Origin: Streptomyces cylindrosporus
GTDB lineage: Bacteria > Actinomycetota > Actinomycetes > Streptomycetales > Streptomycetaceae
Assembly: GCF_022698165.1 (NCBI RefSeq)
Contig: NZ_JALDAY010000018.1
Span: 1-64,000 of the forward strand
Direction: 5' to 3'
DNA length: 64,000 bases
Shown here: positions 25,395 to 33,798 of the stretch, one piece after another
Layout of the letters: each line of letters starts with the position of its first letter
Numbering within the stretch: position 1 is the stretch's first letter
Notes under the pieces: model-generated
Told to the model about the DNA's origin: nothing
Seen by the model: the letters and a program-made list of their open reading frames with translations, nothing else
Databases searched by the model: none
Made by a program: the position numbers and the translations under genes

Positions 25395-26870
25395 ATGCCC
25401 ACACCCAGACGGACCGAGCCGGGGGCCGCTCCCCGCGCGGCGCTCGGACTGCCCGCCGCCTCCGCGCTCGTGATCGGCAGCATCATCGGCACCGGCGTCT
25501 TCGCGCTTCCTTCCGCCCTGGCCCCGTACGGCCCGATCTCCCTGGTGGCGTTCGTCGCCGTCACCCTGGGCGCCCTCGCCCTCGCGGTGACCTTCGGAGC
25601 GCTGTCCAGGCGGGTCCCGGCGAGCGGCGGGCCGTACGTCTACGCGCGTGCGGCCTTCGGGGAGTTCGCCGGATTCCTCAACGCCTGGTCGTACTGGATC
25701 ACCGCGTGGGCCGGGAACGCGGCGATCGTGGTCGCCTGGGTCGGCTACGTCGAGGTGTTCGTCAACACCGGGCACAAGACCGGGATCTCGGTGCTCATCG
25801 CCCTGGTCGGACTGTGGATCCCCGCGGCCGTCAACCTCACCGGCGCGCGCAACACCGGCGCCTTCCAGGTGATCACCACCGTGCTGAAGTTCGTACCGCT
25901 GGTCTTCATGGCCACCGTCGGCCTGCTCTTCATCGATCCCGACAACTTCGGCCCGTTCAAGGCCAGTCACCAGTCGGCGCTCGGCGCGATCTCCGCCGCC
26001 GCGGCCATCGCGCTCTTCAGCTACCTGGGCCTGGAGGCCGCGTCCGTGGTCGCGAGCCGGGTCCGCGAACCCGGGCGCAACGTCCCGCGCGCCACCGTCT
26101 ACGGCACCCTTGTCTGCGCCGTCATCTACATCCTCGGCACCCTCGCCGTCCTCGGCACCGTCTCGCACACCGAACTCGGCGCCTCCACAGCGCCGTTCAC
26201 CGACGCCGCGAACAACATCCTCGGCGGCACCTGGGCCGGTGACGCGGTCGCCGTGGCCGCCATCGTCTCCGGCATCGGCGCCCTGAACGGCTGGACCATG
26301 CTGTGCGCCGAGATGCCGTACGCCGCCGCCCGCGACGGACTCTTCCCAGCCGCGTTCGCCAGGCTGCGCGGCGAGAGCGGCGTCCCCGTCTTCGGCATCG
26401 TCGCCTCCACCGTGCTGGCCTCGCTGATCACCGTCTTCAGCTACACCCGCTTCGAGGACGTGTTCACCAAGATCGTGCTGCTGAGCGTGCTGACCGCGGT
26501 GATCCCCTACCTGTTCTCGGCGGCGGCCCAGCTGTACTGGCTGCTGGTGCGCGGCCGCGAGGGCCTGAGCCGGCGGCGGCTGGCCAGGGACGTCACGGTC
26601 TCGGCGCTGGCGATGGCCTTCTCGTACTGGTCGATCCAGGGCAGCGGCTACCAGACCGTCTACTACGGCCTGTTCGTGCTGCTGCTCGGACTGCCCGTGT
26701 ACGTGTGGCTGAAGCGGGACCGCGGCGAGTACGGCGAACTGGCCGCGCCGCAGCCGGAGGCGGGCGAGGTCCGGGCGCCGGAGACCCCGCCCGCCCCGCA
26801 CACATCCGGCAGGCGGCGGCCGCACCGGCCCGGCGCCTTCCGCAAGAACACGCTCCGCCACCGCGACTGA
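25395..26870 (+). CDS. arcD: APC-family amino acid antiporter, probable arginine:ornithine exchanger
   Basis: 491 residues with about twelve membrane helices. The N-terminal APC signature SALVIGSIIGTGVFALPSAL (23-42), GGPYVYARAAFGEF, and SYLGLEAASVVASRVREPGR identify the basic amino acid/polyamine antiporter group. Its place directly before arcA, 26 bases away, suggests import of arginine in exchange for ornithine, although sequence alone cannot fix the substrate. Start ATG 25395 after GAGGAGCCCCGCC. First gene of a four-gene operon for ATP production from arginine. Confidence 0.88.
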   Translation: MPTPRRTEPGAAPRAALGLPAASALVIGSIIGTGVFALPSALAPYGPISLVAFVAVTLGALALAVTFGALSRRVPASGGPYVYARAAFGEFAGFLNAWSYWITAWAGNAAIVVAWVGYVEVFVNTGHKTGISVLIALVGLWIPAAVNLTGARNTGAFQVITTVLKFVPLVFMATVGLLFIDPDNFGPFKASHQSALGAISAAAAIALFSYLGLEAASVVASRVREPGRNVPRATVYGTLVCAVIYILGTLAVLGTVSHTELGASTAPFTDAANNILGGTWAGDAVAVAAIVSGIGALNGWTMLCAEMPYAAARDGLFPAAFARLRGESGVPVFGIVASTVLASLITVFSYTRFEDVFTKIVLLSVLTAVIPYLFSAAAQLYWLLVRGREGLSRRRLARDVTVSALAMAFSYWSIQGSGYQTVYYGLFVLLLGLPVYVWLKRDRGEYGELAAPQPEAGEVRAPETPPAPHTSGRRRPHRPGAFRKNTLRHRD

Positions 26871-26896
26871 CCCCCGGACCCCGAGGACGTCCCGCC

Positions 26897-28138
26897 ATGA
26901 ACACCTTCCACGTCGACTCCGAGGCCGGCCGCCTGCGCCAGGTGATCCTGCACCGGCCCGGACTCGAACTGTCCCGCCTCACCCCGCGCAACATCGACGC
27001 CCTGCTCTTCGACGACATCCTGTGGGCCAAGCGTGCCCGCGAGGAGCACGACGCCTTTGCCCAGGTGCTGCGCGACCACGGCGTCCGCGTGCACTACTTC
27101 GCCGACCTGCTGGCCCGGACCCTCGACGGTCCCGCGGCCCGTGACTGGCTCCTGGACCGGGTCGTCACCCCGGCGAGCGTCGGCCCGGCGCTCGTGGACC
27201 CGGTGCGCGAACTGTGCGCCGAGCTCGACGGAGAGACCCTGGCCGGCTACCTGATCGGCGGCCTGCTCAAGAGCGACCTGCCGCTCGCCACCCCGCACAG
27301 CCTGGTGTGGAGCGCGCTGGACGCCGAGGACTTCGCGCTCGCGCCGCTGCCCAACCACCTCTTCCCGCGCGACAACTCCTGCTGGATGTACGACCGGTTG
27401 TCGGTCAATCCGATGGCCAAACCGGCCCGGCGCCGCGAGAGCCTGCACGCCGAGGCCGTCTACCGGTTCCACCCGATGTTCCAGGGCGTCGCGCCCGAAC
27501 CGATCCTCGACGGACCGGTGGGGACCCTGGAGGGCGGCGACGTCCATGTGCTGGGCAACGGCGCCGTCATGGTCGGCATGGGGGAGCGGACCACCGCCCA
27601 GGCGGTGGAGAACCTGGCCGCCCGGCTCTTCGCCGGCGGCACCGCGAACCGGCTGATCGCCGTCCAACTCCCGGCCACGCGCGCCTACATGCACCTCGAC
27701 ACCGTGCTGACCATGGTCGACCGCGACGCCTTCGTCATCTACCCGGGTCTCGCCGACTCCCTGCGCTCCTGGACGCTGACCCCCAGCGGCACCCGCAGGG
27801 CCGGCTTCGACGTCGTCCCGAACTCCGACCTGGCGACCGCGCTCGCCGAGGCCCTCGACCTGGACAAGGTGCGGATGCTGTCGGCACCGCAGGACATCCG
27901 CAACGCCGAGCGCGAGCAGTGGGACGACGGCAGCAACTTCCTCGCCCTGGCGCCCGGGGTGATCGTCGGCTACGAGCGCAACGTCACCACCAACACCTAC
28001 CTGCGCAAGCAGGGCATCGAGATCGTCACCATCGCCGGCGCCGAACTCGGCCGCGGCCGGGGCGGACCCCGCTGCATGAGCTGCCCCGTCGAACGCGACC
28101 CCGTCGACCGACCGCACTCCCACGAGGACACACAATGA
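26897..28138 (+). CDS. arcA: arginine deiminase
   Basis: 413 residues. Hydrolyses arginine to citrulline and ammonia, first step of the ADI pathway. Conserved elements: RDNSCWMYDRLSVNPMAKPA, EGGDVHVLG (catalytic Asp region), HLDTVLTMVDRD (catalytic His), and the catalytic Cys at C393 in GGPRCMSCPVERDP near the C-terminus. The length is usual for the family. Its stop overlaps the start of arcB. Cytosolic. The pathway gives one ATP per arginine without a respiratory chain and its ammonia counters acid. Confidence 0.96.
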   Translation: MNTFHVDSEAGRLRQVILHRPGLELSRLTPRNIDALLFDDILWAKRAREEHDAFAQVLRDHGVRVHYFADLLARTLDGPAARDWLLDRVVTPASVGPALVDPVRELCAELDGETLAGYLIGGLLKSDLPLATPHSLVWSALDAEDFALAPLPNHLFPRDNSCWMYDRLSVNPMAKPARRRESLHAEAVYRFHPMFQGVAPEPILDGPVGTLEGGDVHVLGNGAVMVGMGERTTAQAVENLAARLFAGGTANRLIAVQLPATRAYMHLDTVLTMVDRDAFVIYPGLADSLRSWTLTPSGTRRAGFDVVPNSDLATALAEALDLDKVRMLSAPQDIRNAEREQWDDGSNFLALAPGVIVGYERNVTTNTYLRKQGIEIVTIAGAELGRGRGGPRCMSCPVERDPVDRPHSHEDTQ

Positions 28139-29136
28139 TCACCGACCTGCGCGGCCGCTCCTTCCTGAGCGAACACGACTTCACCCCGGCCGAGATCCAC
28201 CACCTTCTCGACCTCGCCGCCGACCTCAAGGCGGCCAAGCGCGCCGGCACCGAGCGGCCCCGGCTGACCGGCCGCAACCTCGCGCTCGTCTTCGAGAAGA
28301 CCTCCACCCGCACCCGCTGCGCCTTCGAGGTCGCCGCCGCCGACCAGGGCGCCGCCACCACCTACCTGGGACCCGGCGACACCCATCTCGGCACCAAGGA
28401 GTCCGTCGCCGACACCGCACGGGTCCTCGGCCGCATGTTCGACGGCATCGAGTACCGGGGCTCGGCGCAGTCGATCGTCACCGAACTCGCCACGCACTCC
28501 GGCGTCCCCGTCTACAACGGCCTGACCGACACCGCGCACCCCACCCAGAGCCTGTGCGACGTCTTCACCATGCGCGAGCACAGCCCGAAGCCGCTGACCG
28601 ACATCAGCTACTGCTACCTCGGCGACGCCCGCAACAACATGGGCAACTCGCTGCTGTCCATGGGCGCCCTGCTCGGGATGGACGTACGGATCGCCGCCCC
28701 CCGCGCCCTGTGGCCCGACCCCGGTCTCGTCGCCGACTGCCGCTGGTTCGGCGAGCGCAGCGGAGCCCGGATCACCCTGACCGAGAACGTCGACACCGCC
28801 GTCCGGGGCGTCGACTTCCTGCACACCGACGTGTGGGTCTCCATGGGCGAGCCGGCCGCCGCCTGGCGCGAGCGCATCGAGCTCCTGCTGCCGTACCAGG
28901 TGAACGAGAAGACCCTCGCGGCCACCGGCAACCCGGACGTGAGGTTCATGCACTGCCTGCCCGCCCTCCACGACGACCGGACCACGCTCGGCCGTTCACT
29001 GCTCGACCTGTACGGGCTGAGCGCGCTCGAAGTCACCGACGAGGTGTTCTCCTCGCCCGCGTCGCTCGTCTTCGACCAGGCGGAGAACCGGCTGCACACC
29101 ATCAAGGCCGTGCTCGTGGCCACCCTGGAGGACTGA
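28135..29136 (+). CDS. arcB: ornithine carbamoyltransferase, catabolic context
   Basis: 333 residues. Carbamoyl-phosphate binding motif STRTRCAFEV at about 59-68, HPTQSLCD, and the ornithine-loop HCLPALHDD (the common form is HCLPAFHD). In this operon it would run phosphorolytically, turning citrulline and phosphate into ornithine and carbamoyl phosphate. Start ATG overlaps the arcA stop (ATGA); arcC begins 3 bases after its stop. Sequence alone cannot separate the anabolic from the catabolic enzyme; the gene order does. Confidence 0.95.
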   Translation: MITDLRGRSFLSEHDFTPAEIHHLLDLAADLKAAKRAGTERPRLTGRNLALVFEKTSTRTRCAFEVAAADQGAATTYLGPGDTHLGTKESVADTARVLGRMFDGIEYRGSAQSIVTELATHSGVPVYNGLTDTAHPTQSLCDVFTMREHSPKPLTDISYCYLGDARNNMGNSLLSMGALLGMDVRIAAPRALWPDPGLVADCRWFGERSGARITLTENVDTAVRGVDFLHTDVWVSMGEPAAAWRERIELLLPYQVNEKTLAATGNPDVRFMHCLPALHDDRTTLGRSLLDLYGLSALEVTDEVFSSPASLVFDQAENRLHTIKAVLVATLED

Positions 29137-29139
29137 ACC

Positions 29140-30060
29140 GTGCGGATCGTGATCGCCCTCGGGGGCAACGCCCTGCTGCACCGCGGCGAACGCCCCGACG
29201 CCGCCGTCCAGTCGGCGAACATCGACCGCGTCGCCGGCGCGATCGCCGCGCTCGCGCACGAACACGAGGTCGTCCTCACCCACGGCAACGGCCCGCAGAT
29301 CGGCCTGCTCGCCATGGAGAGCGCGGCCGACCCCGCCCTGAGCACCCCCTACCCGCTGGACCTGCTCGGCGCGCAGACCCAGGGAATGATCGGCTCCCTG
29401 CTGGTGCGCACCCTGCACGACGCGCTGCCCGGACACCGCGTCGCCGCGCTCGTCACCCACACCCTCGTACGCGCCGACGACCCCGCATTCCGGCACCCGA
29501 CCAAGTTCGTCGGCCAGGTCTACCCGCTGGACGTGGCCAGGTCGCTCGCGCTGGAGCGCGGCTGGCAGATCGCCCGGGACGGCACCGGCTGGCGGCGCGT
29601 GGTCGCCTCGCCGGCGCCCGAGCGGATCGTGGAGACCGACACGATCCACGAACTGCTCGTCGGCGGCACGCTGGTGATCTGCGCCGGCGGCGGGGGGATT
29701 CCCGTCGTCGCCGACCAGGACTGCGGCGCGCTGAGCGGTATCGAGGCCGTCGTGGACAAGGACCTGACGGCCGCCCTGCTGGCCGAGGACCTCAGGGCCG
29801 ACTTCCTGCTCATCCTCACCGACGTGCCCAACGTCTACGCCGACTTCGGCACGCCCAGGCAGCGGGCCGTCCTCGACGCCACGCCCGGGGAGCTGCGCCG
29901 GGCCGGTCTCCCCGCCGGTTCGATGGGCCCCAAGGCCGAGGCGGCCGCCCGCTTCGTCGAACGCACCGGTGGTCTCGCCGCCATCGGTGCCCTCGACGCG
30001 GCCGACGCGATCGTGCACGGCCGCTCGGGCACGCTCGTCCGCCCGGCCCTGCCCGCCTGA
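29140..30060 (+). CDS. arcC: carbamate kinase
   Basis: 306 residues from GTG 29140. Makes ATP from carbamoyl phosphate and ADP, the energy-yielding step of the arginine deiminase pathway. Amino acid kinase fold: IALGGNALLHRGE, LTHGNGPQIGLLA, KFVGQVYPLD, ICAGGGGIPVV, and TDVPNVYADFG. Cytosolic. Last gene of the arc operon; no clear terminator follows, and the USP gene 138 bases on has its own boxes. Confidence 0.96.
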   Translation: MRIVIALGGNALLHRGERPDAAVQSANIDRVAGAIAALAHEHEVVLTHGNGPQIGLLAMESAADPALSTPYPLDLLGAQTQGMIGSLLVRTLHDALPGHRVAALVTHTLVRADDPAFRHPTKFVGQVYPLDVARSLALERGWQIARDGTGWRRVVASPAPERIVETDTIHELLVGGTLVICAGGGGIPVVADQDCGALSGIEAVVDKDLTAALLAEDLRADFLLILTDVPNVYADFGTPRQRAVLDATPGELRRAGLPAGSMGPKAEAAARFVERTGGLAAIGALDAADAIVHGRSGTLVRPALPA

Positions 30061-30104
30061 GGACCGGCGCGGCAGCCGAGACCGGGTCAACTGCCGTACG
30101 ACGA

Positions 30105-30138
30105 GGGCCGATCGGTCCCCGGCAAGGACCTGCGGCCC
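30105..30138. promoter_or_regulatory. twin DosR-type boxes upstream of a USP gene
   Basis: GGGCCGATCGGTCCC (30105-30119; spacing one base longer) and AGGACCTGCGGCCC (30125-30138, 13/14), 20 bases apart, ending 60 bases before the USP start. Confidence 0.5.
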
Positions 30139-30198
30139 CTCCTGCACCACCCGCGCCGCCGCGGAGACTGGCCAGGCATCCCCGAAGGAGGACCCCAC

Positions 30199-31113
30199 AT
30201 GCCCACCATCACCGCCGGCCTCGACGGTTCCCCGCAGAGCCTCGCCGCCGCCGACTGGGCCGCGCGCGAGGCGGAACAGCGCGGAGCGGACCTGCGCCTC
30301 GTGTACGGCCTGGAACAACCCGCCTACACCTATGCGCCGTTCGCCGGCCTCCCCGCCGCCGGCGCGCTCGACGTGCAGCGTCCCTGGGCCGAGAAGCTGC
30401 TGGACGAGACGCGGTCCCGGCTCGCCCACCGCCATCCGGCGCTGCGGATCACCGTCGGGGTGAGCGGGGACCAGCCGGTCGCGGCCCTGCTGGCGGCGGC
30501 CGAGAGCTCCGAGCTGCTGGTCCTCGGCTCCCGCGGGCTCGGCGCGCTCGCCGGTTTCGTCGTCGGATCGGTCGCCCTCGCGGTCGTGGCCCGCGCCGAG
30601 CGGCCCGTCGTCCTGGTACGGGCCGGGGAGCGCGCCGAGGACGAGCATCTGCCCGACGCCGGTGGTGAGGCGGCCACCACCACGCCGTACCGCGATGTCG
30701 TGCTGGGGGTCGACCTGGAGAACCCGGCCGACGCCGTCGTCGGCTTCGCCTTCGAGGCGGCCCAGCGCCGTGCGGCGGGCCTGCGGGTCGTCCACGGCTG
30801 GAGCCTGCCCGCCGCCTACGGTTACGGCGCCGCGATGGACGCCGACCTGAACGAGGAACTGGCCGAGCAGGCACGGGAGCGGCTGGCCGAGGTGCTGGCG
30901 CCCTGGCGGGCGAAGTTCCCCGGCGTCGAGGTGCGCGAGCAGGCCGTGATCGGCAGCGCGGGCCGCCATCTCGTGCACGCGTCGCGCGACGCCGCACTGG
31001 TCGTCGTCGGCCGCAGGATCCGCCGCGCGGCCGTCGGCGGCCACATCGGTCCGGTGACCCACGCGGCGCTGCAGCACGCCGTCGCGCCGGTCGCGGTGGT
31101 GCCGCACGACTGA
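30199..31113 (+). CDS. universal stress protein, tandem UspA domains
   Basis: 304 residues. Domain 1 (TITAGLDGSPQSLAAADWA) carries LGSRGLGALAGFVVGS, an intact G-x2-G-x9-G-S ATP motif. Domain 2 (VVLGVDLENPADAVVGFAFE) ends VVVGRRIRRAAVGGH, which lacks the motif. The whole resembles mycobacterial DosR-regulon USPs. ATG 30199 follows GAAGGAGGACCCCAC. Twin boxes upstream make it one of the better candidates for direct DevR-type control. Confidence 0.92.
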   Translation: MPTITAGLDGSPQSLAAADWAAREAEQRGADLRLVYGLEQPAYTYAPFAGLPAAGALDVQRPWAEKLLDETRSRLAHRHPALRITVGVSGDQPVAALLAAAESSELLVLGSRGLGALAGFVVGSVALAVVARAERPVVLVRAGERAEDEHLPDAGGEAATTTPYRDVVLGVDLENPADAVVGFAFEAAQRRAAGLRVVHGWSLPAAYGYGAAMDADLNEELAEQARERLAEVLAPWRAKFPGVEVREQAVIGSAGRHLVHASRDAALVVVGRRIRRAAVGGHIGPVTHAALQHAVAPVAVVPHD

Positions 31114-31153
31114 GCCGCCGAGGGCCCGCCTCGATACCGCGAGTCGGGACGGC

Positions 31154-31540
31154 TCAGTACAGCGAGGCGGGCCAGGACGCGGCCACCGCGGTGATGACGC
31201 CCACGTCCAGCAGCACACCCACGCTCAGCCACGGGTCGAACCAGACCACCTTGAGCACGAGTGCGCTCGACGCCGCGAGCAGGGCGGCCGTGGGCCACCA
31301 CCCGCTGCCCGCCATCACCCCGCCCCCGGCCACGGCGTACACGAGAGCCGTGTACCAGGCGAGCGCGAGCGCCGCCGCCCTGGCCGGCGCCGCGGCGACG
31401 CCCGCGGACGTCAGCAGCCACGAGTGGCCGGGAGCGAACGGGGCAGGGGCGCCGCCGGGCTGCTGCTGGGGTGCCGTCCACACCCCGGGGTGCAGCAGCC
31501 CGTGCACGACCAGGAACACCCCGACGAGCAGGGCGGTCAC
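31154..31540 (-). CDS. small integral membrane protein of unknown function
   Basis: 128 residues from GTG 31540, about four hydrophobic segments (LLVGVFLVVHGLLHPGVW; AAALALAWYTALVYAVAGG; AALLAASSALVLKVVWF; LLDVGVITAVAASW). I do not recognise a family. It overlaps the stop of the DUF4389 gene and so is its downstream operon partner; a membrane function shared with that protein is likely. Convergent with the USP gene at 30199. Confidence 0.7.
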   Translation of the reverse strand: MTALLVGVFLVVHGLLHPGVWTAPQQQPGGAPAPFAPGHSWLLTSAGVAAAPARAAALALAWYTALVYAVAGGGVMAGSGWWPTAALLAASSALVLKVVWFDPWLSVGVLLDVGVITAVAASWPASLY

Positions 31541-32202
31541 GGCCGGTCCTCGAGCGTCTGGGGTTCGGCGCCGCCCATGTCGAGGCGGAAGGGCGGATAG
31601 ACGTCCGTCATCAGGGCGACATAGGCGGCCACCCGCAGCACCCACCGGTTCAGCCCGAGGATCAGGTCGAACAGACTGCGCGGGTACTTCTCGGTGAAGG
31701 CCAGCGTCACCGCGGCGATCAACGCGAGGACGGCCACCAGGCCGCCGTCCCACCAGCCGACGTGCCAGCCGCCGAGGAAGAACCCGATGACGATGTAGTG
31801 CGGGACGGCCAGCAGCCACCACTTCACCAGCACCAGTCCGCGCGACAGACGCTCGGGGTAGGCGATGTCCAGCCGGGCCGGATAGTCGGGCTCCTCGCCC
31901 AGGCTGAACGGCGGATAGCGGTCGGTGCCCAGGGCGCCGTACGAGTAGTACGCCACCCGCCAGCTCCAGCGCAGCACACCCAGGTTGAAGTCGAACAGGG
32001 ACCGCGGATAGCGCTCGGTGAACAGGATCGCGAAGAACGCGACCACGCTCACCGCGGTGAAGGCGATCCAGAGGAAGAACAGCACCACGTAGTGGGGGAT
32101 CACCAGGATCCACTTCACCAGCCACAGCCACCGGGACAGCGGCGCGTCCAGCACCGCGTTCACCCGCACGGGACGGTCCGGTGTTTCCGCCAGGGTCGTC
32201 AT
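31537..32202 (-). CDS. DUF4389-type membrane protein, duplicated domain
   Basis: 221 residues. Two similar halves, each with WLVKWxLxxPHYxV (LVKWILVIPHYVVLFFLW and LVKWWLLAVPHYIVIGFFL), then an EKYPRSLFDxxLG element (ERYPRSLFDFNLG; EKYPRSLFDLILG) and YPPF. This repeated pattern is the DUF4389 family, membrane proteins of unknown function common in actinobacteria. About four membrane helices. Start ATG 32202 after GAAGGAGCTGATCGCC; a perfect DosR-type box lies 109-122 bases upstream. Confidence 0.85.
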   Translation of the reverse strand: MTTLAETPDRPVRVNAVLDAPLSRWLWLVKWILVIPHYVVLFFLWIAFTAVSVVAFFAILFTERYPRSLFDFNLGVLRWSWRVAYYSYGALGTDRYPPFSLGEEPDYPARLDIAYPERLSRGLVLVKWWLLAVPHYIVIGFFLGGWHVGWWDGGLVAVLALIAAVTLAFTEKYPRSLFDLILGLNRWVLRVAAYVALMTDVYPPFRLDMGGAEPQTLEDRP

Positions 32203-32310
32203 GGCGATCAGCTCCTTCGGCCCGTGGCGCCGCGGCGGCGACCCGGGGGCCCAAGTCCAGCGTGGCCGCGACACGCCGAGGCCCGCGAGGGCCGCTCGGG
32301 GCTCGCCCCG

Positions 32311-32324
32311 GGGCCATGGGTCCC
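32311..32324. promoter_or_regulatory. DosR-type box upstream of the DUF4389 gene
   Basis: GGGCCATGGGTCCC, all eight fixed positions of GGGNC-N4-GNCCC present. Confidence 0.5.
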
Positions 32325-32340
32325 CACTCGCCGGCGCGCC

Positions 32341-32811
32341 TCAGCCGTGCGGCGGCCGGCTCGGGTCCGCGTCGGTCAGGCGGATGCCGGTGACCAGGTC
32401 GGGCCGGATGCGGACCGCGTAGTCCATGGTCTGCTGCACCCAGGGATGCAGCAGACGCTGATACCGGGCCAGCTCCCGCGGGTCGGTCACCAGATGCGCG
32501 AAGCCGGTGACCACGACACTCCAGCCGAGATGTGTGTCCGGGTCGATGGTGTCGGCCTCGTAGGCCACGACCACGCCCGAGGACGCGGACTCGCGGGTAC
32601 GGGAGGTCAGGGCCGCGCCCTCGTGGGTGCGGATGACGATGTCGCCGCCGTCGAGGACGTGGTTGACGGGCCGGACGGTGGGCAGCGCGTGCCGCGTGAA
32701 CACGATCCGTCCCACGGACACGCTGCCCAGCAGCCGGAGGGCTTCGCGGCTGTCGAGCTCGATGCTCCGGCGCGGCCCGACCGGGACCGGCTGGGTGTTG
32801 TCGAGGCGCAT
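32341..32811 (-). CDS. pyridoxamine 5'-phosphate oxidase-fold protein
   Basis: 156 residues. Split-barrel family, same type as 3035: LLGSVSVGRIVFTRHALPTV, RPVNHVLDGGDIVIRTHEG, VAYEADTID, HLGWSVVVTGFAHLV, and AVRIRPDLVTGIRL. Possible flavin, F420 or haem binding; reaction unknown. Start at ATG 32811 (MRLDNTQPVP); upstream in-frame codons add unconserved residues. Two DosR-type boxes about 71-105 bases upstream form one of the clearest twin arrangements in the window. Confidence 0.86.
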   Translation of the reverse strand: MRLDNTQPVPVGPRRSIELDSREALRLLGSVSVGRIVFTRHALPTVRPVNHVLDGGDIVIRTHEGAALTSRTRESASSGVVVAYEADTIDPDTHLGWSVVVTGFAHLVTDPRELARYQRLLHPWVQQTMDYAVRIRPDLVTGIRLTDADPSRPPHG

Positions 32812-32881
32812 GGCGGGTTTCCGTGGGGTCGGCGGCTCACTTCCGCCCGCCATTGGAACCGCGGGACGGTACGCGCGGTAA

Positions 32882-32916
32882 GGGCCGTTCGGCCCTGCTC
32901 CCGGCCCGGTCGGCCC
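32882..32916. promoter_or_regulatory. twin DosR-type boxes upstream of the PNPOx gene
   Basis: GGGCCGTTCGGCCC (32882-32895, perfect, flanked A/T to give a 16-bp palindrome) and GGCCCGGTCGGCCC (32903-32916, 13/14), exactly 21 bases apart. Confidence 0.6.
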
Positions 32917-32927
32917 CACCGGGTGCC

Positions 32928-33512
32928 TCACGCCAGACCGTTCACGACGCCGACCACGCCGTCGACCCGCCACGTCCGCCGGATCACGAGCGGGATGTCA
33001 GCGCCCGGCTCCAGCCGTCCGGAGAGGGTGACCATGCCGTCCTCGACCGTGACGGTCACGCCGTGCTGCGGCGCGGACGGCGCGGAGGTGAACACCTCGT
33101 CGAGGATCTCCCGGCGGATCTCCTCGTCGGTGCGCAGGAAGACGCGCAGCAGGTCGCGGCGGGTGGCGATGCCGATCAGCCGGTCCTCCTCGTCCACGAC
33201 CGGCAGCCGCTCCACGCCGTGGCGTTCCATCACGCGCGCGGCGTCCGCGACCCGCTGCTGCGGGTGCACCGTGATCGCCGGCGTCGACATCAGGTCCCCG
33301 GCGGTGGGCGCGTGCCCGTTCACGGGCCGCTCGGCCTGACGGCGGATCAGGTCGGTGCCGGAGACCACTCCGAGAACCTTGTCGTCGTGGTCGACCACCG
33401 GGAGCCCGCTGATGCGGTGCTCGTCCAGGAGCCGGGCCACGTCCTTGAACGGTGTCTCACGGCGGGCCTCGACGACCTCGCGGGTCATCACCTCGCCGAC
33501 GATGCGGGTCAT
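32928..33512 (-). CDS. CBS-domain pair with C-terminal BON domain
   Basis: 194 residues. CBS 1 at about 6-60 (VGEVMTREVVEARRETPFK; ISGLPVVDHDDKVLGVVSG), CBS 2 at about 72-128 (DLMSTPAITVHPQQRVADA; ERLPVVDEEDRLIGIAT), BON at about 140-194 (GVTVTVEDGMVTLSGRLEP). A likely adenylate-sensing module fused to a BON domain, with unknown output. Start ATG 33512 after GGAAGGGAGTGGGCGCG. Divergent from the DevR-like regulator across a region dense in DosR-type boxes. Confidence 0.88.
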   Translation of the reverse strand: MTRIVGEVMTREVVEARRETPFKDVARLLDEHRISGLPVVDHDDKVLGVVSGTDLIRRQAERPVNGHAPTAGDLMSTPAITVHPQQRVADAARVMERHGVERLPVVDEEDRLIGIATRRDLLRVFLRTDEEIRREILDEVFTSAPSAPQHGVTVTVEDGMVTLSGRLEPGADIPLVIRRTWRVDGVVGVVNGLA

Positions 33513-33572
33513 CGCGCCCACTCCCTTCCTCGTCCGTCGACCGGATGCAGACCACCAACGGGCAGGCCTGCG

Positions 33573-33723
33573 GGGCCGCTGGTCCGGACAGCCTGTCGTG
33601 CGCACACGGCCTCGGGGCAGGGGCCGAGCGTCCCGGGCCCGAGGCCGGACCGGTCCCCCCGGGGGAATGCGAGAAGGGGAGCGGTACGGAGATCAGGGCC
33701 GACCGGCCCTGGCCCTTCGGCCC
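33573..33723. promoter_or_regulatory. cluster of DosR-type boxes before the devR-like gene
   Basis: Four sites in 151 bases: GGGCCGCTGGTCCG (33573-33586, 13/14), GGGCCGAGCGTCCC (33621-33634, perfect), GGGCCGACCGGCCC (33696-33709, perfect, core of an 18-bp palindrome at 33694-33711) and TGGCCCTTCGGCCC (33710-33723, 13/14). They lie between the divergent CBS-BON gene and the response regulator gene, as expected for autoregulation. Confidence 0.6.
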
Positions 33724-33798
33724 GCGACCGGGGGAGGATCTCGGAACCGAGGCCGGCCCGTGGAAGCCGGCGCGGAGCGCAGGAGTGAGGAGCTTGCG

